Of a DNA stretch of 64,000 bases, positions 1 through 8,197 are shown in pieces (positions within the stretch are counted from its first letter, which is position 1; every line of letters starts with the position of its first letter). Both the position numbers and the translations under genes were made by a program. Below the pieces are notes generated by a model. That model saw only the letters and a list, made by a program, of their open reading frames with translations, was not told the DNA's origin and did not search any database. This DNA is from Gemmatimonadota bacterium (GTDB lineage Bacteria; Gemmatimonadota; Gemmatimonadetes; Gemmatimonadales; Gemmatimonadaceae): assembly GCA_016719105.1 (NCBI GenBank), contig JADKAQ010000016.1:62001-126000 (forward strand), read 5' to 3'.

Positions 1-339
1 CCGGGGCGCGGCTGGGTCGTCGTGCGTGCGCCGCGCCTCGGCGCGCGCGAGATCGTCGAGGCGCTGGAGCGCGGCGACTTCTATGCGTCGACCGGGGTGG
101 AGCTGGTCGATGTGCAGCGCTCGACGTCGCGCGTGGAGATCCGCATCAAGCCCGACAGCTGGAGTCGCTACACCACGCGCTTCATCGGGCGTGACGGGCG
201 CGTGCTGGCCGAGACGGCGGAGAACCCGGCGATGTACTCGATCAAGGGCGACGAGGGTTACGTGCGCGCCGTCATCCTCGAGTCCAACGGGAAGAAGGCC
301 TGGGTGCAGCCCGTAATGCTGGGCGAGGGGCGGAAGTAG
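1..339 (+). CDS. PHP-domain phosphoesterase-like protein, C-terminal part (cut by window edge)
   Basis: The reading frame is open from base 1, so the N-terminus lies outside the window. The visible 112 residues contain a segment (EIVEALERGDFYASTGVEL) typical of the end of PHP (polymerase and histidinol phosphatase) domains, where a loop with G-D-F-Y-x-S-T-G precedes a small beta-sandwich tail. The remainder (residues about 45-112) alternates hydrophobic and polar residues as expected for beta strands. Proteins of this kind are metal-dependent phosphoesterases or CehA-like hydrolases. The metal-binding histidines would lie in the missing part, so the exact reaction cannot be read. An internal GTG at 22 is not the real start, because the homology-like sequence continues upstream of it. 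Confidence 0.6.
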   Translation, partial: PGRGWVVVRAPRLGAREIVEALERGDFYASTGVELVDVQRSTSRVEIRIKPDSWSRYTTRFIGRDGRVLAETAENPAMYSIKGDEGYVRAVILESNGKKAWVQPVMLGEGRK

Positions 340-503
340 CGGTCGGTCGGGCGGCAGGGCCGGCGCGCCTGCTCACGCCCGGCGTTCCGCTGATCCCCGC
401 GGGGGCGCGCTTCGTCCTCGGGAGGGGGGCAGGATAGCGCTCCCCTCCGCATGCTAGGGACGAACCGTTCCGTCTCTCCATCCCCCTTTTCTCCCTCGCC
501 CCC

Positions 504-1322
504 GTGAGCCTGGCCATCGAACGCGTAGTCGTCGTGGACGACGAGCGCTTAGCCCGCGTGCGGGTCGCCGAGCGCATCCGCGCCATCGCGCCCAATGTTG
601 CGTTGCAGGAGGCGGCCGACGGCCGCTCGGCGGCGCGACTGATCGATGAATGGAAGCCCGACGCCGTCTTCCTCGACGTGCAGATGCCGGAGATGGACGG
701 CTTCGGCGTGGTGCAGGCGGTCGGCGCCGACAAGATGCCGCCCACCGTCTTCGTGACGGCCTACGACCAGCACGCGTTGCGAGCCTTCGACGTGGCGGCG
801 GTGGACTACCTGCTCAAGCCATTCGACGACGAGCGTTTTGCGGCTGCGTGGGAGCGGCTTCGCAACCGCGCTGCGGCTGGCGGCATCGCCGCCGAGGCGC
901 GGCGCATCGGGGCACTGCTCTCGGCCATTGGCGGGACGGTGCCGCTGGCCGATGCCGCGCCGACCGACGAGGAGGAGAAGGGGAGCACCTATCTGGACCG
1001 GATGATGGTGCGGCGCGACCAGCGCACGACGTTCGTGCGCATGGCCGAGGTGCAGTGGATCGAGTCGTCGGGGAACTACGTGATCCTGCACGTGGGGCGC
1101 GAGCGGCACGAGGTGCGGGAGACGCTGTCGGCGCTGGAGTCTCGTCTCGATCCCAGGCGTTTCACGCGGATCCATCGGCGCCTCATCGTGGCGCTCGACG
1201 CCATCCGCGAGCTGCAACCGTGGTTCGGCGGCGACCAGGTGATGATCCTGCACGACGGGTCCAAGCTGCGCGTGAGCCGGACGCACCGGGCCTCGCTGGA
1301 GCGGGCGTTGCGGGGCGGATGA
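504..1322 (+). CDS. LytTR-family DNA-binding response regulator
   Basis: A 272-residue two-domain response regulator that should bind DNA when phosphorylated. The N-terminal receiver domain (about 7-120) has the acidic pair D12/D13, the phospho-acceptor D58 in VFLDVQMPE, T85 in VTAYD and the invariant K105 in LLKPF. After a linker (about 125-165) a LytTR domain follows, with its typical segment VQWIESSGNYVILH and the FTRIHRRLIV strand. The start is GTG, with a pyrimidine-rich leader and no obvious Shine-Dalgarno site. The downstream neighbour, 25 bp away, is a LytS/YehU-type kinase, so the pair should form one two-component system with the regulator gene first. Target promoters are unknown. 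Confidence 0.9.
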   Translation: MSLAIERVVVVDDERLARVRVAERIRAIAPNVALQEAADGRSAARLIDEWKPDAVFLDVQMPEMDGFGVVQAVGADKMPPTVFVTAYDQHALRAFDVAAVDYLLKPFDDERFAAAWERLRNRAAAGGIAAEARRIGALLSAIGGTVPLADAAPTDEEEKGSTYLDRMMVRRDQRTTFVRMAEVQWIESSGNYVILHVGRERHEVRETLSALESRLDPRRFTRIHRRLIVALDAIRELQPWFGGDQVMILHDGSKLRVSRTHRASLERALRGG

Positions 1323-1347
1323 GGGTGCGCGTAAGGAGCGTCGGCTG

Positions 1348-2484
1348 ATGTCGCGCTCGCCCGCGCGCCTCGTCCTGCTGTATGGGTGGTTGGTCCCGGT
1401 CGTCGTGGCGACGGTCGGGATGGTGGTCGTCCCGGCGCGGCTCAACCCCGACCTCCCGCTGGCCGGCATCGTCGCCGTGCAGATGGCGATGTGGCTGCCG
1501 TGGGCGGCGTGGTCGCAGCTCATCATCGCGGTGGGCGATCGTGTCCCGCTGGAACGCGGCCGTGTGCTGCGGGCCATGCTGGTGCACGTCCCGCTGTGCC
1601 TCGTGGTGGTAACGGTGCACATCATCATCGTCGACTGGGCGCAGCGCACCTTTGGCATCGTGCCGCCCCGCAAGCTCGACAGCGTCCTCGCCATCGGGTT
1701 GCGGTCGTATGGCGACGTGAACGTGGTGGTGTACTGGGCGGTGGTGGGGGCGCACGTGGCCATGCGGTGGCACGAGGCATGGCGACTGGAGTCGGTGCGC
1801 GCCGCGCGCCTGACGAGTGACCTGGCGCAGGCGCAGCTCTCGGCGCTGCGCGCACAGCTGCATCCGCACTTCCTGTTCAATGCGCTCAACGCCGTGGTCG
1901 CCCTCGTGGGAGAGGATCCCGCGGCGGCCAAGCGGGTGACCGTGCGCCTGGCGGAGCTCCTGCGGGCCACGCTCGCCGCGACCGAGCGCTCGTCGCTCCC
2001 CCTGCGCGAGGAGCTGGAGCTCACGCGCCGCTACCTGGAGATCGAGCAGGTGCGCTTTGGCGAGCGACTGACGGTCGACTGGTCGGTGGACGAGGCGCTG
2101 CTCGACGCCGATGTGCCGGCCTTCGTGCTGCAGCCCCTGGTGGAGAACGCGTTGGTTCACGCCATCGCGCCGCGGGCGGCCGGAGGGCGCGTGGAGATCG
2201 TGGCGCGGAGCGTGGGCGAGGGTTTGCAGCTCGCGGTGTGCGACGACGGCGCGGGGCCGCAGCCGCGCGCCTCGACCCGCGGGAACGGGGTGGGGCTCCG
2301 GAACCTGCGCGATCGACTGGAGCGACTGTATGACGGGCTCGCGACGCTGAACCTGGCGACGCGCAGCGGAGGGGGGGCGGAGGTGACCGTCGTGCTTCCG
2401 CTCTCCCGGCCGGCGCCGACGGCGCCCGTGCCCCCGCAGGTGAACGCGTCGTCCGCGGCGCCGTCGATGGTGGCCCGAGCCTAA
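1348..2484 (+). CDS. Membrane sensor histidine kinase, LytS/YehU (His_kinase) type
   Basis: A 378-residue integral membrane kinase, the likely partner of the LytTR regulator just upstream. Four hydrophobic segments (about 8-29, 37-61, 76-96 and 122-139) form the sensor. A coiled region leads to the phospho-acceptor motif AQLHPHFLFNALN (H174). The ATPase domain has the N-box QPLVENALVHA around N267, the G1 motif DDGAG at 299-303 and GNGVGLRN at 312-319. No extracellular sensing domain is present, so the signal is probably sensed in the membrane. The stop codon TAA lies inside a CCTAACG motif. The convergent SGNH gene ends only 7 bp further on, with no terminator visible between them. Confidence 0.9.
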   Translation: MSRSPARLVLLYGWLVPVVVATVGMVVVPARLNPDLPLAGIVAVQMAMWLPWAAWSQLIIAVGDRVPLERGRVLRAMLVHVPLCLVVVTVHIIIVDWAQRTFGIVPPRKLDSVLAIGLRSYGDVNVVVYWAVVGAHVAMRWHEAWRLESVRAARLTSDLAQAQLSALRAQLHPHFLFNALNAVVALVGEDPAAAKRVTVRLAELLRATLAATERSSLPLREELELTRRYLEIEQVRFGERLTVDWSVDEALLDADVPAFVLQPLVENALVHAIAPRAAGGRVEIVARSVGEGLQLAVCDDGAGPQPRASTRGNGVGLRNLRDRLERLYDGLATLNLATRSGGGAEVTVVLPLSRPAPTAPVPPQVNASSAAPSMVARA

Positions 2485-2491
2485 CGCGCGC

Positions 2492-3283
2492 TCACGGGCG
2501 CAGCCGCGGCGGCGCGCTCGCGCGACGGGCGGTGCTCCCCTTCGACGCGGCGACCGTCATCGCCGCCGAGGCGTGTCGCAGGAGTTGCCGCACGCGCTCC
2601 TGGGAGAGCGGTGCGACCGAAAGCGAGGGTGGCAACGTGGGCGGCAGCGTCACGGGATCGATCTCGCGCAGCGTCGCGTAGATCACGACCGCCGCCAGCC
2701 AGGAGCCCAACGGGGAGGCATGCAATCCGTCGCTGGAGTAGAGGGGCGCCGGTTCCTGCGAGGCGAGCACGCTGTCCCACGCGGCCCCTGCCGGCGCCAG
2801 CTTGCCATTGATGGCGGTGGCTGCGTTCTGGTACGACAGGAAGGCGTTGGGCGCATCGCCACGCCGCGACACGTGCGGCCACACTTGATACAGCACCGGC
2901 TTGGCACCGGCGGCGCGAACGAGCGGGGCGAAGCGACGCGTCCACTCCTCGAGATGGACGCGACTGGCGGGGAGCGACGACGGCCCCTGCTGCATGACGA
3001 CGAACTCCCACCGCTGGTCCGTCAGCGCACGCGCGGCCGTCCCCTCGTTCCAGTGGTCCTCGAGGGCGTAGTCGGGGAAGGCGACGCTGGCGGTCCCGAT
3101 CGACGTGTCGCCCATTTGCCGCGCGATGGCGACGACGAGCCCCGGGACGTCGTTGACATAGGTGAGCGAGTTCCCGATGAAGAGGACGCGCGCCCCGCCC
3201 AGCACCGGCGGCACCCGGGGGGCGGTGGGGGAATCGCTGCAGGCGAGGAGCAGCGCGAGGGCGAGGAGTCGGAGTATCGGCAT
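2492..3283 (-). CDS. SGNH/GDSL-type hydrolase lipoprotein
   Basis: A 263-residue secreted esterase-like protein. The chosen start (ATG at 3283) gives a short lipoprotein signal peptide with lipobox LLLAC (C15). An upstream in-frame start would add about 65 arginine-rich residues unlike any signal peptide. The SGNH fold is indicated by the block I serine in FIGNSLT (S39) and the block V pair in SSDGLHAS (D185, H188), which would form the catalytic triad. The block III asparagine is not clear. Such enzymes remove acyl groups from carbohydrates or lipids; the substrate is not predictable. It is a single gene, convergent with the kinase. Confidence 0.75.
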   Translation of the reverse strand: MPILRLLALALLLACSDSPTAPRVPPVLGGARVLFIGNSLTYVNDVPGLVVAIARQMGDTSIGTASVAFPDYALEDHWNEGTAARALTDQRWEFVVMQQGPSSLPASRVHLEEWTRRFAPLVRAAGAKPVLYQVWPHVSRRGDAPNAFLSYQNAATAINGKLAPAGAAWDSVLASQEPAPLYSSDGLHASPLGSWLAAVVIYATLREIDPVTLPPTLPPSLSVAPLSQERVRQLLRHASAAMTVAASKGSTARRASAPPRLRP

Positions 3284-3416
3284 CCCCAAGCATGGCCGGT
3301 GCTCCCCTGCCGCGCGCGCCGAACGGGGCCGCCGGTGCCGTCGCGAGTGTCGCCGGTGATGTGCGAGGGGCGACTCGGCGCCGCAGGTCGGCCCACGGCC
3401 GCGCGAGGTCGCCGCG

Positions 3417-3935
3417 TTATCCCGCGGTCGACTCCGCCAGCCGCAATACCAGGGCGATCTGCCCGGCGTGATAGGCATCGTGCATCACCATCCCCGCGAC
3501 TTGCTCGCCGAGGGTCACGCGTCCCTGCCGGGCATCGAGCCGGGCGCGGGGGACGCGACGCAGCGTGGCCAGCAGTCGCTCGTGGCAGGCGTCGAGGAGC
3601 GCGAGATCTGCCGCCCACGCCTGCGCGCGCGCGGCGGCCTCGGGGAGATCGGGGGAGGGGGACCACCATGCGTTGGTCCGCGGGCGCGGGAATCGCGGGC
3701 GCACCGACGGGTCGAGGCGTTCGGAGACGATGTGCTTGCCCAGGGCGCAGTGCAGCGCCTGCTCCCAGACGTTAGGGCGCCCTGGCCCGGGGCGCCACAA
3801 CGCACGCTCGGCATCCACGCCACGCAGCGCCGATTGGACCGAGGGGCCGTGCCACGCCGGACCGCGATACGCTTCGTCGAGCATGCGCTCCAGCGCGGCG
3901 CGCGAGGGGAGGGCGGGCTTGGTGCTGGCGGGCAT
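3417..3935 (-). CDS. DinB-like (YfiT/DinB superfamily) protein
   Basis: A 172-residue protein with the four-helix-bundle pattern of the DinB superfamily. Candidate metal-binding histidines are H62 or H68 in VWEQALHCALGKH and the pair H152/H156 in MVMHDAYHAGQ, the spacing typical of the family. Members are metal-dependent enzymes, some of them thiol transferases; the presence of bshB1 elsewhere in the window makes a bacillithiol link conceivable but unproven. ATG at 3935 was preferred to a start 20 codons upstream, because those codons encode a low-complexity arginine/proline stretch. A second, diverged DinB-like gene lies at 42481. Confidence 0.65.
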   Translation of the reverse strand: MPASTKPALPSRAALERMLDEAYRGPAWHGPSVQSALRGVDAERALWRPGPGRPNVWEQALHCALGKHIVSERLDPSVRPRFPRPRTNAWWSPSPDLPEAAARAQAWAADLALLDACHERLLATLRRVPRARLDARQGRVTLGEQVAGMVMHDAYHAGQIALVLRLAESTAG

Positions 3936-4022
3936 GCGTGCGGCTCCGGGACGAGGACGGTGGCGGGTGCTCTCGCGATGGAGAAGACCCGCCATACGAT
4001 CCGTCCGCGTGACCGCCGTTCG

Positions 4023-4940
4023 CTAGACCGCGCCTTGATCCAGCGGGTCGCTGGCCCCCTCGCCCGCGCCGCGCCGCCCCTGTCGCATCACCGCCATCAG
4101 GCCGACGGTGAACAGGAAGGGGAGGCCGAGCAGTCCGCCGATCTCGATGAACGGATCGACATAACGCTGCCGGAAGGAGAGCCCTCGCGGTCGCGCCGGG
4201 GGCTTGGGACGAGCGGGGAGCGCGCCCGCGCCGCCGGCCGTCGCCGTCTGGGCTGCCTGGGCTGCCTGGGCGGCCTCCGCGGCCGCGGCGCGCTTCCGCT
4301 GCGCTTCCTTCCGAGCGGTCTCCTGCCGTTGGTGTTCGTCGCGAATGCGCGCGGCGTAGCCCGTCTTGCCCAGCCCCATCGTCGCCACGCCAAAGACGAT
4401 CGCGGCGACGGTGAGCACGCCGGTCGGCCCGAGCCACCACAACGTGGCGCGCCCGCCCTTGGGGCCCGCGCCGAGCGTCCCGGAGAGGAATCGCGAGACC
4501 GCGGTCACCAGCCACTGCCAGTGCAATCCCAGATGGATGCCGAGCATCACGAGGAGCCAATCGGCGAGGCGCTCGTGCGTCGTTTCCCAGAATGGATCGA
4601 GGTTGTGTGGAATGCCCAGCGCCGGGAGGGCGAAGACGGAGATGAGGAGCCCCGAGAGCATCACCACCGTCATCATCGCGTACAGGGCGACGTTCCAGAC
4701 GAAGCTGAAGCGCATCCTCCCCCGCATCGACGCGAAGAAGCGCTGCGCCACCGAGATCACCCAGTTCCAGCTGTACAGGATGTGGAGTGCGAGGATGACC
4801 ACGAAGCCGAGCGAGAGCCACTCGTGCGCCGGGACGCGGGTGGCCCGCGGCGCGGAGATGGCGATCATCGACAGCAAGAGGACGGAATTGACGACGAGCT
4901 TGGCGCGGAGCGATCCCGCGCGAGGTCCGGCAGACGCCAT
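4023..4940 (-). CDS. DUF4405-like membrane protein, possible haem-binding
   Basis: A 305-residue membrane protein. Hydrophobic helices lie near residues 14-30, 40-60, 85-110, 128-150 and 175-195, with one more near the C-terminus. Between them is an alanine/glutamine-rich charged linker (about 205-250). Histidines within helices (for example in VILALHILYSWNW and GIHLGLHWQW) fit the DUF4405/cytochrome b-like fold that can hold haem, but haem binding is inferred. ATG at 4940 was chosen over a start at 5027 because the latter falls within a perfect palindrome that looks like an operator. It is divergent from the amidohydrolase at 5282, and the shared 340-bp gap holds two operator-like palindromes. 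Confidence 0.6.
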   Translation of the reverse strand: MASAGPRAGSLRAKLVVNSVLLLSMIAISAPRATRVPAHEWLSLGFVVILALHILYSWNWVISVAQRFFASMRGRMRFSFVWNVALYAMMTVVMLSGLLISVFALPALGIPHNLDPFWETTHERLADWLLVMLGIHLGLHWQWLVTAVSRFLSGTLGAGPKGGRATLWWLGPTGVLTVAAIVFGVATMGLGKTGYAARIRDEHQRQETARKEAQRKRAAAAEAAQAAQAAQTATAGGAGALPARPKPPARPRGLSFRQRYVDPFIEIGGLLGLPFLFTVGLMAVMRQGRRGAGEGASDPLDQGAV

Positions 4941-5023
4941 GGTGGTGTGGGGCTTCAGGAACGACGGGCTGCGATCGACGGCGACGAAACGGCGGACAGC
5001 GTGCGCTGGCAGCGCCGTTTGGT

Positions 5024-5042
5024 GCATCGTACGGTACGATGC
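5024..5042. promoter_or_regulatory. Operator-like perfect inverted repeat
   Basis: GCATCGTAC-G-GTACGATGC is a perfect palindrome with 9-bp arms and a 1-bp centre, in the gap between the divergent membrane protein and amidohydrolase genes. Its shape resembles operators of TetR-type repressors. No TetR-type gene lies in the window, so the binding protein is unknown. Confidence 0.45.
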
Positions 5043-5083
5043 GGGAATGAAATCGCCGTGAAAAGGCGACCTCGCTCCCGACT

Positions 5084-5106
5084 AAACGACGCATGGTGCA
5101 TCGTTT
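5084..5106. promoter_or_regulatory. Second operator-like inverted repeat
   Basis: Two 10-bp arms (AAACGACGCA and TGCATCGTTT) match as inverted repeats with a single mismatch around a 3-bp centre. The right part shares the string GGTGCATCGT with the palindrome 60 bp upstream (5021-5030 and 5095-5104). That suggests two sites for the same regulator. Confidence 0.4.
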
Positions 5107-5281
5107 GAGTCAAAGGGTCGCCGCATGCCGGGCCGACGGTCGCGGCGACCCGTGGCTCAACGCTTCCGAAGACGCACCGCGTAAAGCCACGACGGCCACC
5201 TCAGGGTATCGTCTCCCTGCAGGACTCCCCCCCGGACTCGAGAGCGCGCGTACCGTGACTGACAGACTTCCTGCTCAACCC

Positions 5282-6943
5282 ATGGCGCCGTCTGACGCGC
5301 TCGCGTCGGCGACCGGCACGCGTCGCGACTTCCTCGCGACGGGGACCGGGGCGATGCTGGCGATCGCCGGCGCCCCGGCGGTATGGACGCGCCGCGACGA
5401 CTACGACCTGGTGATTCGCGGCGGGACGGTGTACGACGGGGGCGGTGGCGCCGGGCGCGAGGCCGACGTCGCGGTGCGCGGGGATCGGATCGCGGCGATC
5501 GGCCCTCGCCTTCGCGACAAGGGGCGCCGTGAGCTCGATGCGCGCGGGCTCGTGGTCGCGCCGGGCTTCCTCGACATCCACTCCCACGGCGAGGGGAACC
5601 TGTGGGACGACCCGCGCGGGGAGTCGCTGGTGCGACAGGGGATCACCACGATCGTGGCGGGGCAGGACGGGAGTTCGCGCGCCTGGGGTGAGGGGGCCGC
5701 GGCCGGGGCCGAGAGCGGGTCGTTCGCCGCCTGGTTCGCCGCGCTCGACAAGTTGCAGCCGGCGGTGAACGTCGCGGCGATGATCGGGTTGGGCACGGTG
5801 CGCGGGAAGGTCGTGGGCGAAGACGATCGTGCGGCGACGCCGGCCGAGGTGGAGCGGATGGTCGCGCTGGTGACGCGCGCCCTGGCCGAGGGGGCGTGCG
5901 GGGCGTCGACGGGGCTCGAGTACACGCCGGGGGCCTTCGCCCGCCTCGACGAACTCATCGCCTTGAGCCGTCCGCTCGCGGCGCGCCGGCTGCCCTACGC
6001 GACGCACATGCGCAACGAGGACGACCAGCTGCTCGACGCCATCGACGAGTCGATTGCCGTCGCCCGCGGCGCCCGGTGCCCGTTGCAGCTGTCGCACCTC
6101 AAGACGCAGGGGCCGCGCAACTGGGGCAAGCTCGACACCGTCTTCGCGCGGCTGGAGGGCGTACGGCGCGAGGGGCTCGACGTCGCCTTCGATCGGTATC
6201 CCTACATCGCCTACCAGACGGGGCTCACCAACCTCTTTCCGGTCTGGAGCCGCGACGGCGGGGCGCAAGCCTTCCTGCGACGCCTCGACGACGCGGCGAC
6301 CGCCGCGCGCATCCGCACCGAGACGTTGGCGAAGGTCGACCTCATCGGCGGGTGGGACAACGTGCTCGTGGCCTCCGTGCGCGCCGCCGAGGACCGTGCC
6401 GCCGAGGGGAAACGCCTGGGGAGCTACGCCACGTCGTTAGGCCAGGCGCCGTACGACGTCGCCGTCGCCCTCTTGCGTCGCAACAGCCTGAACGTGGGGA
6501 TGGTCGGCTTCGCGATGAGCGAGGAGAACCTCGATCGCATCCTCGCGCACCCGCTAGGCATGGTGTGCAGCGACGGTGGCGCCTTCGCCGTCGACGGCCC
6601 CACCCGCCGCGGCAGCCCGCACCCCCGCGGCCTGGGCACCTTCCCGCGCGTGCTCGGGCGCTACGTGCGCGAGCGCAAGGCGCTGAGTCTCGCGCAGGCC
6701 ATCCACAAGATGTCGGCGTACCCGGCATCTCGGCTGGGGATCACCGATCGTGGGCGGCTTGCAGTGGGACTGGCGGCCGATGTTGTCGTGTTCAATCCAG
6801 ATACCGTGATCGACACCGCGACGTACGAGCAGCCGTTCGCGTACCCGGTGGGGATCGAGGGGGTGGTGGTGAACGGGCGAGTCGCGCTTGCCGCTGGAAT
6901 GCGCGAGGGGATGGGGGCGGGGCGGTCGGTCAGGCCGGCGTAG
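5282..6943 (+). CDS. N-acyl-D-amino-acid deacylase (D-aminoacylase) family amidohydrolase, exported
   Basis: A 553-residue metal-dependent amidohydrolase that should hydrolyse N-acyl-D-amino acids or related amides, possibly of peptidoglycan origin. The N-terminus carries a twin-arginine-like signal (GTRRDFLATG, residues 12-21) and a hydrophobic stretch, so export is likely. The metal motif is LDIHSHGEG (H100/H102). The family also shows conserved CGASTGLEYTPG with its metal-ligand cysteine, and VCSDGGAFAVDG near residue 430. The C-terminal LGITDRGRLAVGLAADVVVF segment is the usual small beta domain of amidohydrolases. The ATG at 5282 was chosen because it precedes the signal peptide; a GTG at 5255 is an alternative. 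It ends 17 bp from the convergent tyrA. Confidence 0.85.
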   Translation: MAPSDALASATGTRRDFLATGTGAMLAIAGAPAVWTRRDDYDLVIRGGTVYDGGGGAGREADVAVRGDRIAAIGPRLRDKGRRELDARGLVVAPGFLDIHSHGEGNLWDDPRGESLVRQGITTIVAGQDGSSRAWGEGAAAGAESGSFAAWFAALDKLQPAVNVAAMIGLGTVRGKVVGEDDRAATPAEVERMVALVTRALAEGACGASTGLEYTPGAFARLDELIALSRPLAARRLPYATHMRNEDDQLLDAIDESIAVARGARCPLQLSHLKTQGPRNWGKLDTVFARLEGVRREGLDVAFDRYPYIAYQTGLTNLFPVWSRDGGAQAFLRRLDDAATAARIRTETLAKVDLIGGWDNVLVASVRAAEDRAAEGKRLGSYATSLGQAPYDVAVALLRRNSLNVGMVGFAMSEENLDRILAHPLGMVCSDGGAFAVDGPTRRGSPHPRGLGTFPRVLGRYVRERKALSLAQAIHKMSAYPASRLGITDRGRLAVGLAADVVVFNPDTVIDTATYEQPFAYPVGIEGVVVNGRVALAAGMREGMGAGRSVRPA

Positions 6944-6960
6944 CGGGCGCGTCGCGCCCC

Positions 6961-8124
6961 CTACGCCCGCTCCACGATGCGATCGATCAGGTAGCTCGAT
7001 TGCTCCAGCGCCTCGCCGGTGAAGTCGCCGAAGAAGGCGCGCACCTCGTCGAACATCGCCGCGAACGCCGCCTGGTCGCCAGATGCAATGATGTCGCCGA
7101 CCTCACGCGCGGTTGCGGCAAACGCGCCCGTCACCTCGGCGCTGCGCGGGTTGCGCATCTCGATGGGACCGTACAGCGCCGGCGACTGCGCGAAGTGACG
7201 CGCCGCCACGTACAACTCGAGGAGGTACGCCGGCGAGGTGAAGCTGAGCGATTCCTCGAGCGGGATCCCCAGGCGCGCGAGCGTCAGGCCGAGCACCTGC
7301 GTCTGGAAGTGGTTGAGCACCTGCACCACCGACATCACGCGGTCGTGCTGCACTGGCGTGGTCTCGGTGATCACCAGGCCGCGCGCCACGAACGTATGCG
7401 CGACCCAGTCGGCCCACGCATCGCCGCGCGCGCGGCACAGGACGACGCGCTGCCCCTGCAGCGTGTGCACGCTCGGCCCGAACATCGGATGCGTCCCCAG
7501 CACGCTCGCGCGCGTCGCGGCCAGCATCGCCGCCACAGGCCCCTCCTTCACGCTCGTCACGTCCATCAAGAGCGCGTCGTCGCGCACGTGCGGTCCCACC
7601 GCATGGATCACCTGTTCGGTCACCTCGATCGGGACGCTGATGACGGTCACGTCGGCGGCGGCGGCCGCTTCGGCGGCGCGCAATTCGGTGTCGGTGTCGA
7701 CCAGCAGGACGCGGTGCCCCAAGTCGGCGAAGAGGCGCGCCAACAACCCACCGATCTTCCCCTTCCCGCCGATGATCGCCACTGTGCGCGCCACCTCGTC
7801 CGCAGGAATCTCGGCACGCAGCGCCGCTTGGTGATCGCGACTCGCGCGCAGGAGGAGTCGGAAGATCGACTCGATCTCACCGCGCGGGAGCCCGAGTGCG
7901 TCGGCCAGCTGCGCGCGATCCTCGAGCACATCGCGCTCGCGCTTGGGGTCGCGAATCTTGAGGCCACTCTCCCGCTTGGAGGCGGCGACCTCCGCCACCA
8001 GCGCCATGCGGCGCGCCACGATCTGCAGCAGATCGCGATCGAGGGCGTCGATCATCGCGCGCAGGAGCGGGAGCGGACGCGGGTGCGTGCCAGGTTCCGT
8101 GGGCGGCGTCGGAGGGGTCGTCAT
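6961..8124 (-). CDS. tyrA: Bifunctional chorismate mutase / prephenate dehydrogenase
   Basis: A 387-residue fusion that should convert chorismate to prephenate and then oxidise it to 4-hydroxyphenylpyruvate for tyrosine synthesis. Residues about 18-105 are a type II (AroQ) chorismate mutase helical domain, with RRMALVAEVAASKRE carrying the conserved basic residues. From about 112 the NAD-binding fold begins with IIGGKGKIGG (119-126). The substrate-binding THPMFGP segment is at 211-217. The domain order is that of the E. coli T-protein. The glycine loop has GGKGKIGG rather than the usual GxGLIG, which is also how the T-protein reads. ATG at 8124 excludes an upstream low-complexity extension. 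The gene is divergent from the lipoprotein gene at 8198. Confidence 0.9.
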   Translation of the reverse strand: MTTPPTPPTEPGTHPRPLPLLRAMIDALDRDLLQIVARRMALVAEVAASKRESGLKIRDPKRERDVLEDRAQLADALGLPRGEIESIFRLLLRASRDHQAALRAEIPADEVARTVAIIGGKGKIGGLLARLFADLGHRVLLVDTDTELRAAEAAAAADVTVISVPIEVTEQVIHAVGPHVRDDALLMDVTSVKEGPVAAMLAATRASVLGTHPMFGPSVHTLQGQRVVLCRARGDAWADWVAHTFVARGLVITETTPVQHDRVMSVVQVLNHFQTQVLGLTLARLGIPLEESLSFTSPAYLLELYVAARHFAQSPALYGPIEMRNPRSAEVTGAFAATAREVGDIIASGDQAAFAAMFDEVRAFFGDFTGEALEQSSYLIDRIVERA

Positions 8125-8184
8125 GATCGGGCGTCGGGGGTGCATCCGGAATGTACCGCATGCCATGGCACCGGACGACGTGGC

Positions 8185-8190
8185 TAGCTT
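8185..8190 (+). promoter_or_regulatory. Candidate -10 element of a leaderless promoter
   Basis: TAGCTT fits the TANNNT consensus and ends 7 nt before the ATG at 8198, with no room for a Shine-Dalgarno site. Transcription would start at or next to the start codon. There is no clear -35 box. Confidence 0.35.
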
Positions 8191-8197
8191 TCGCCCC

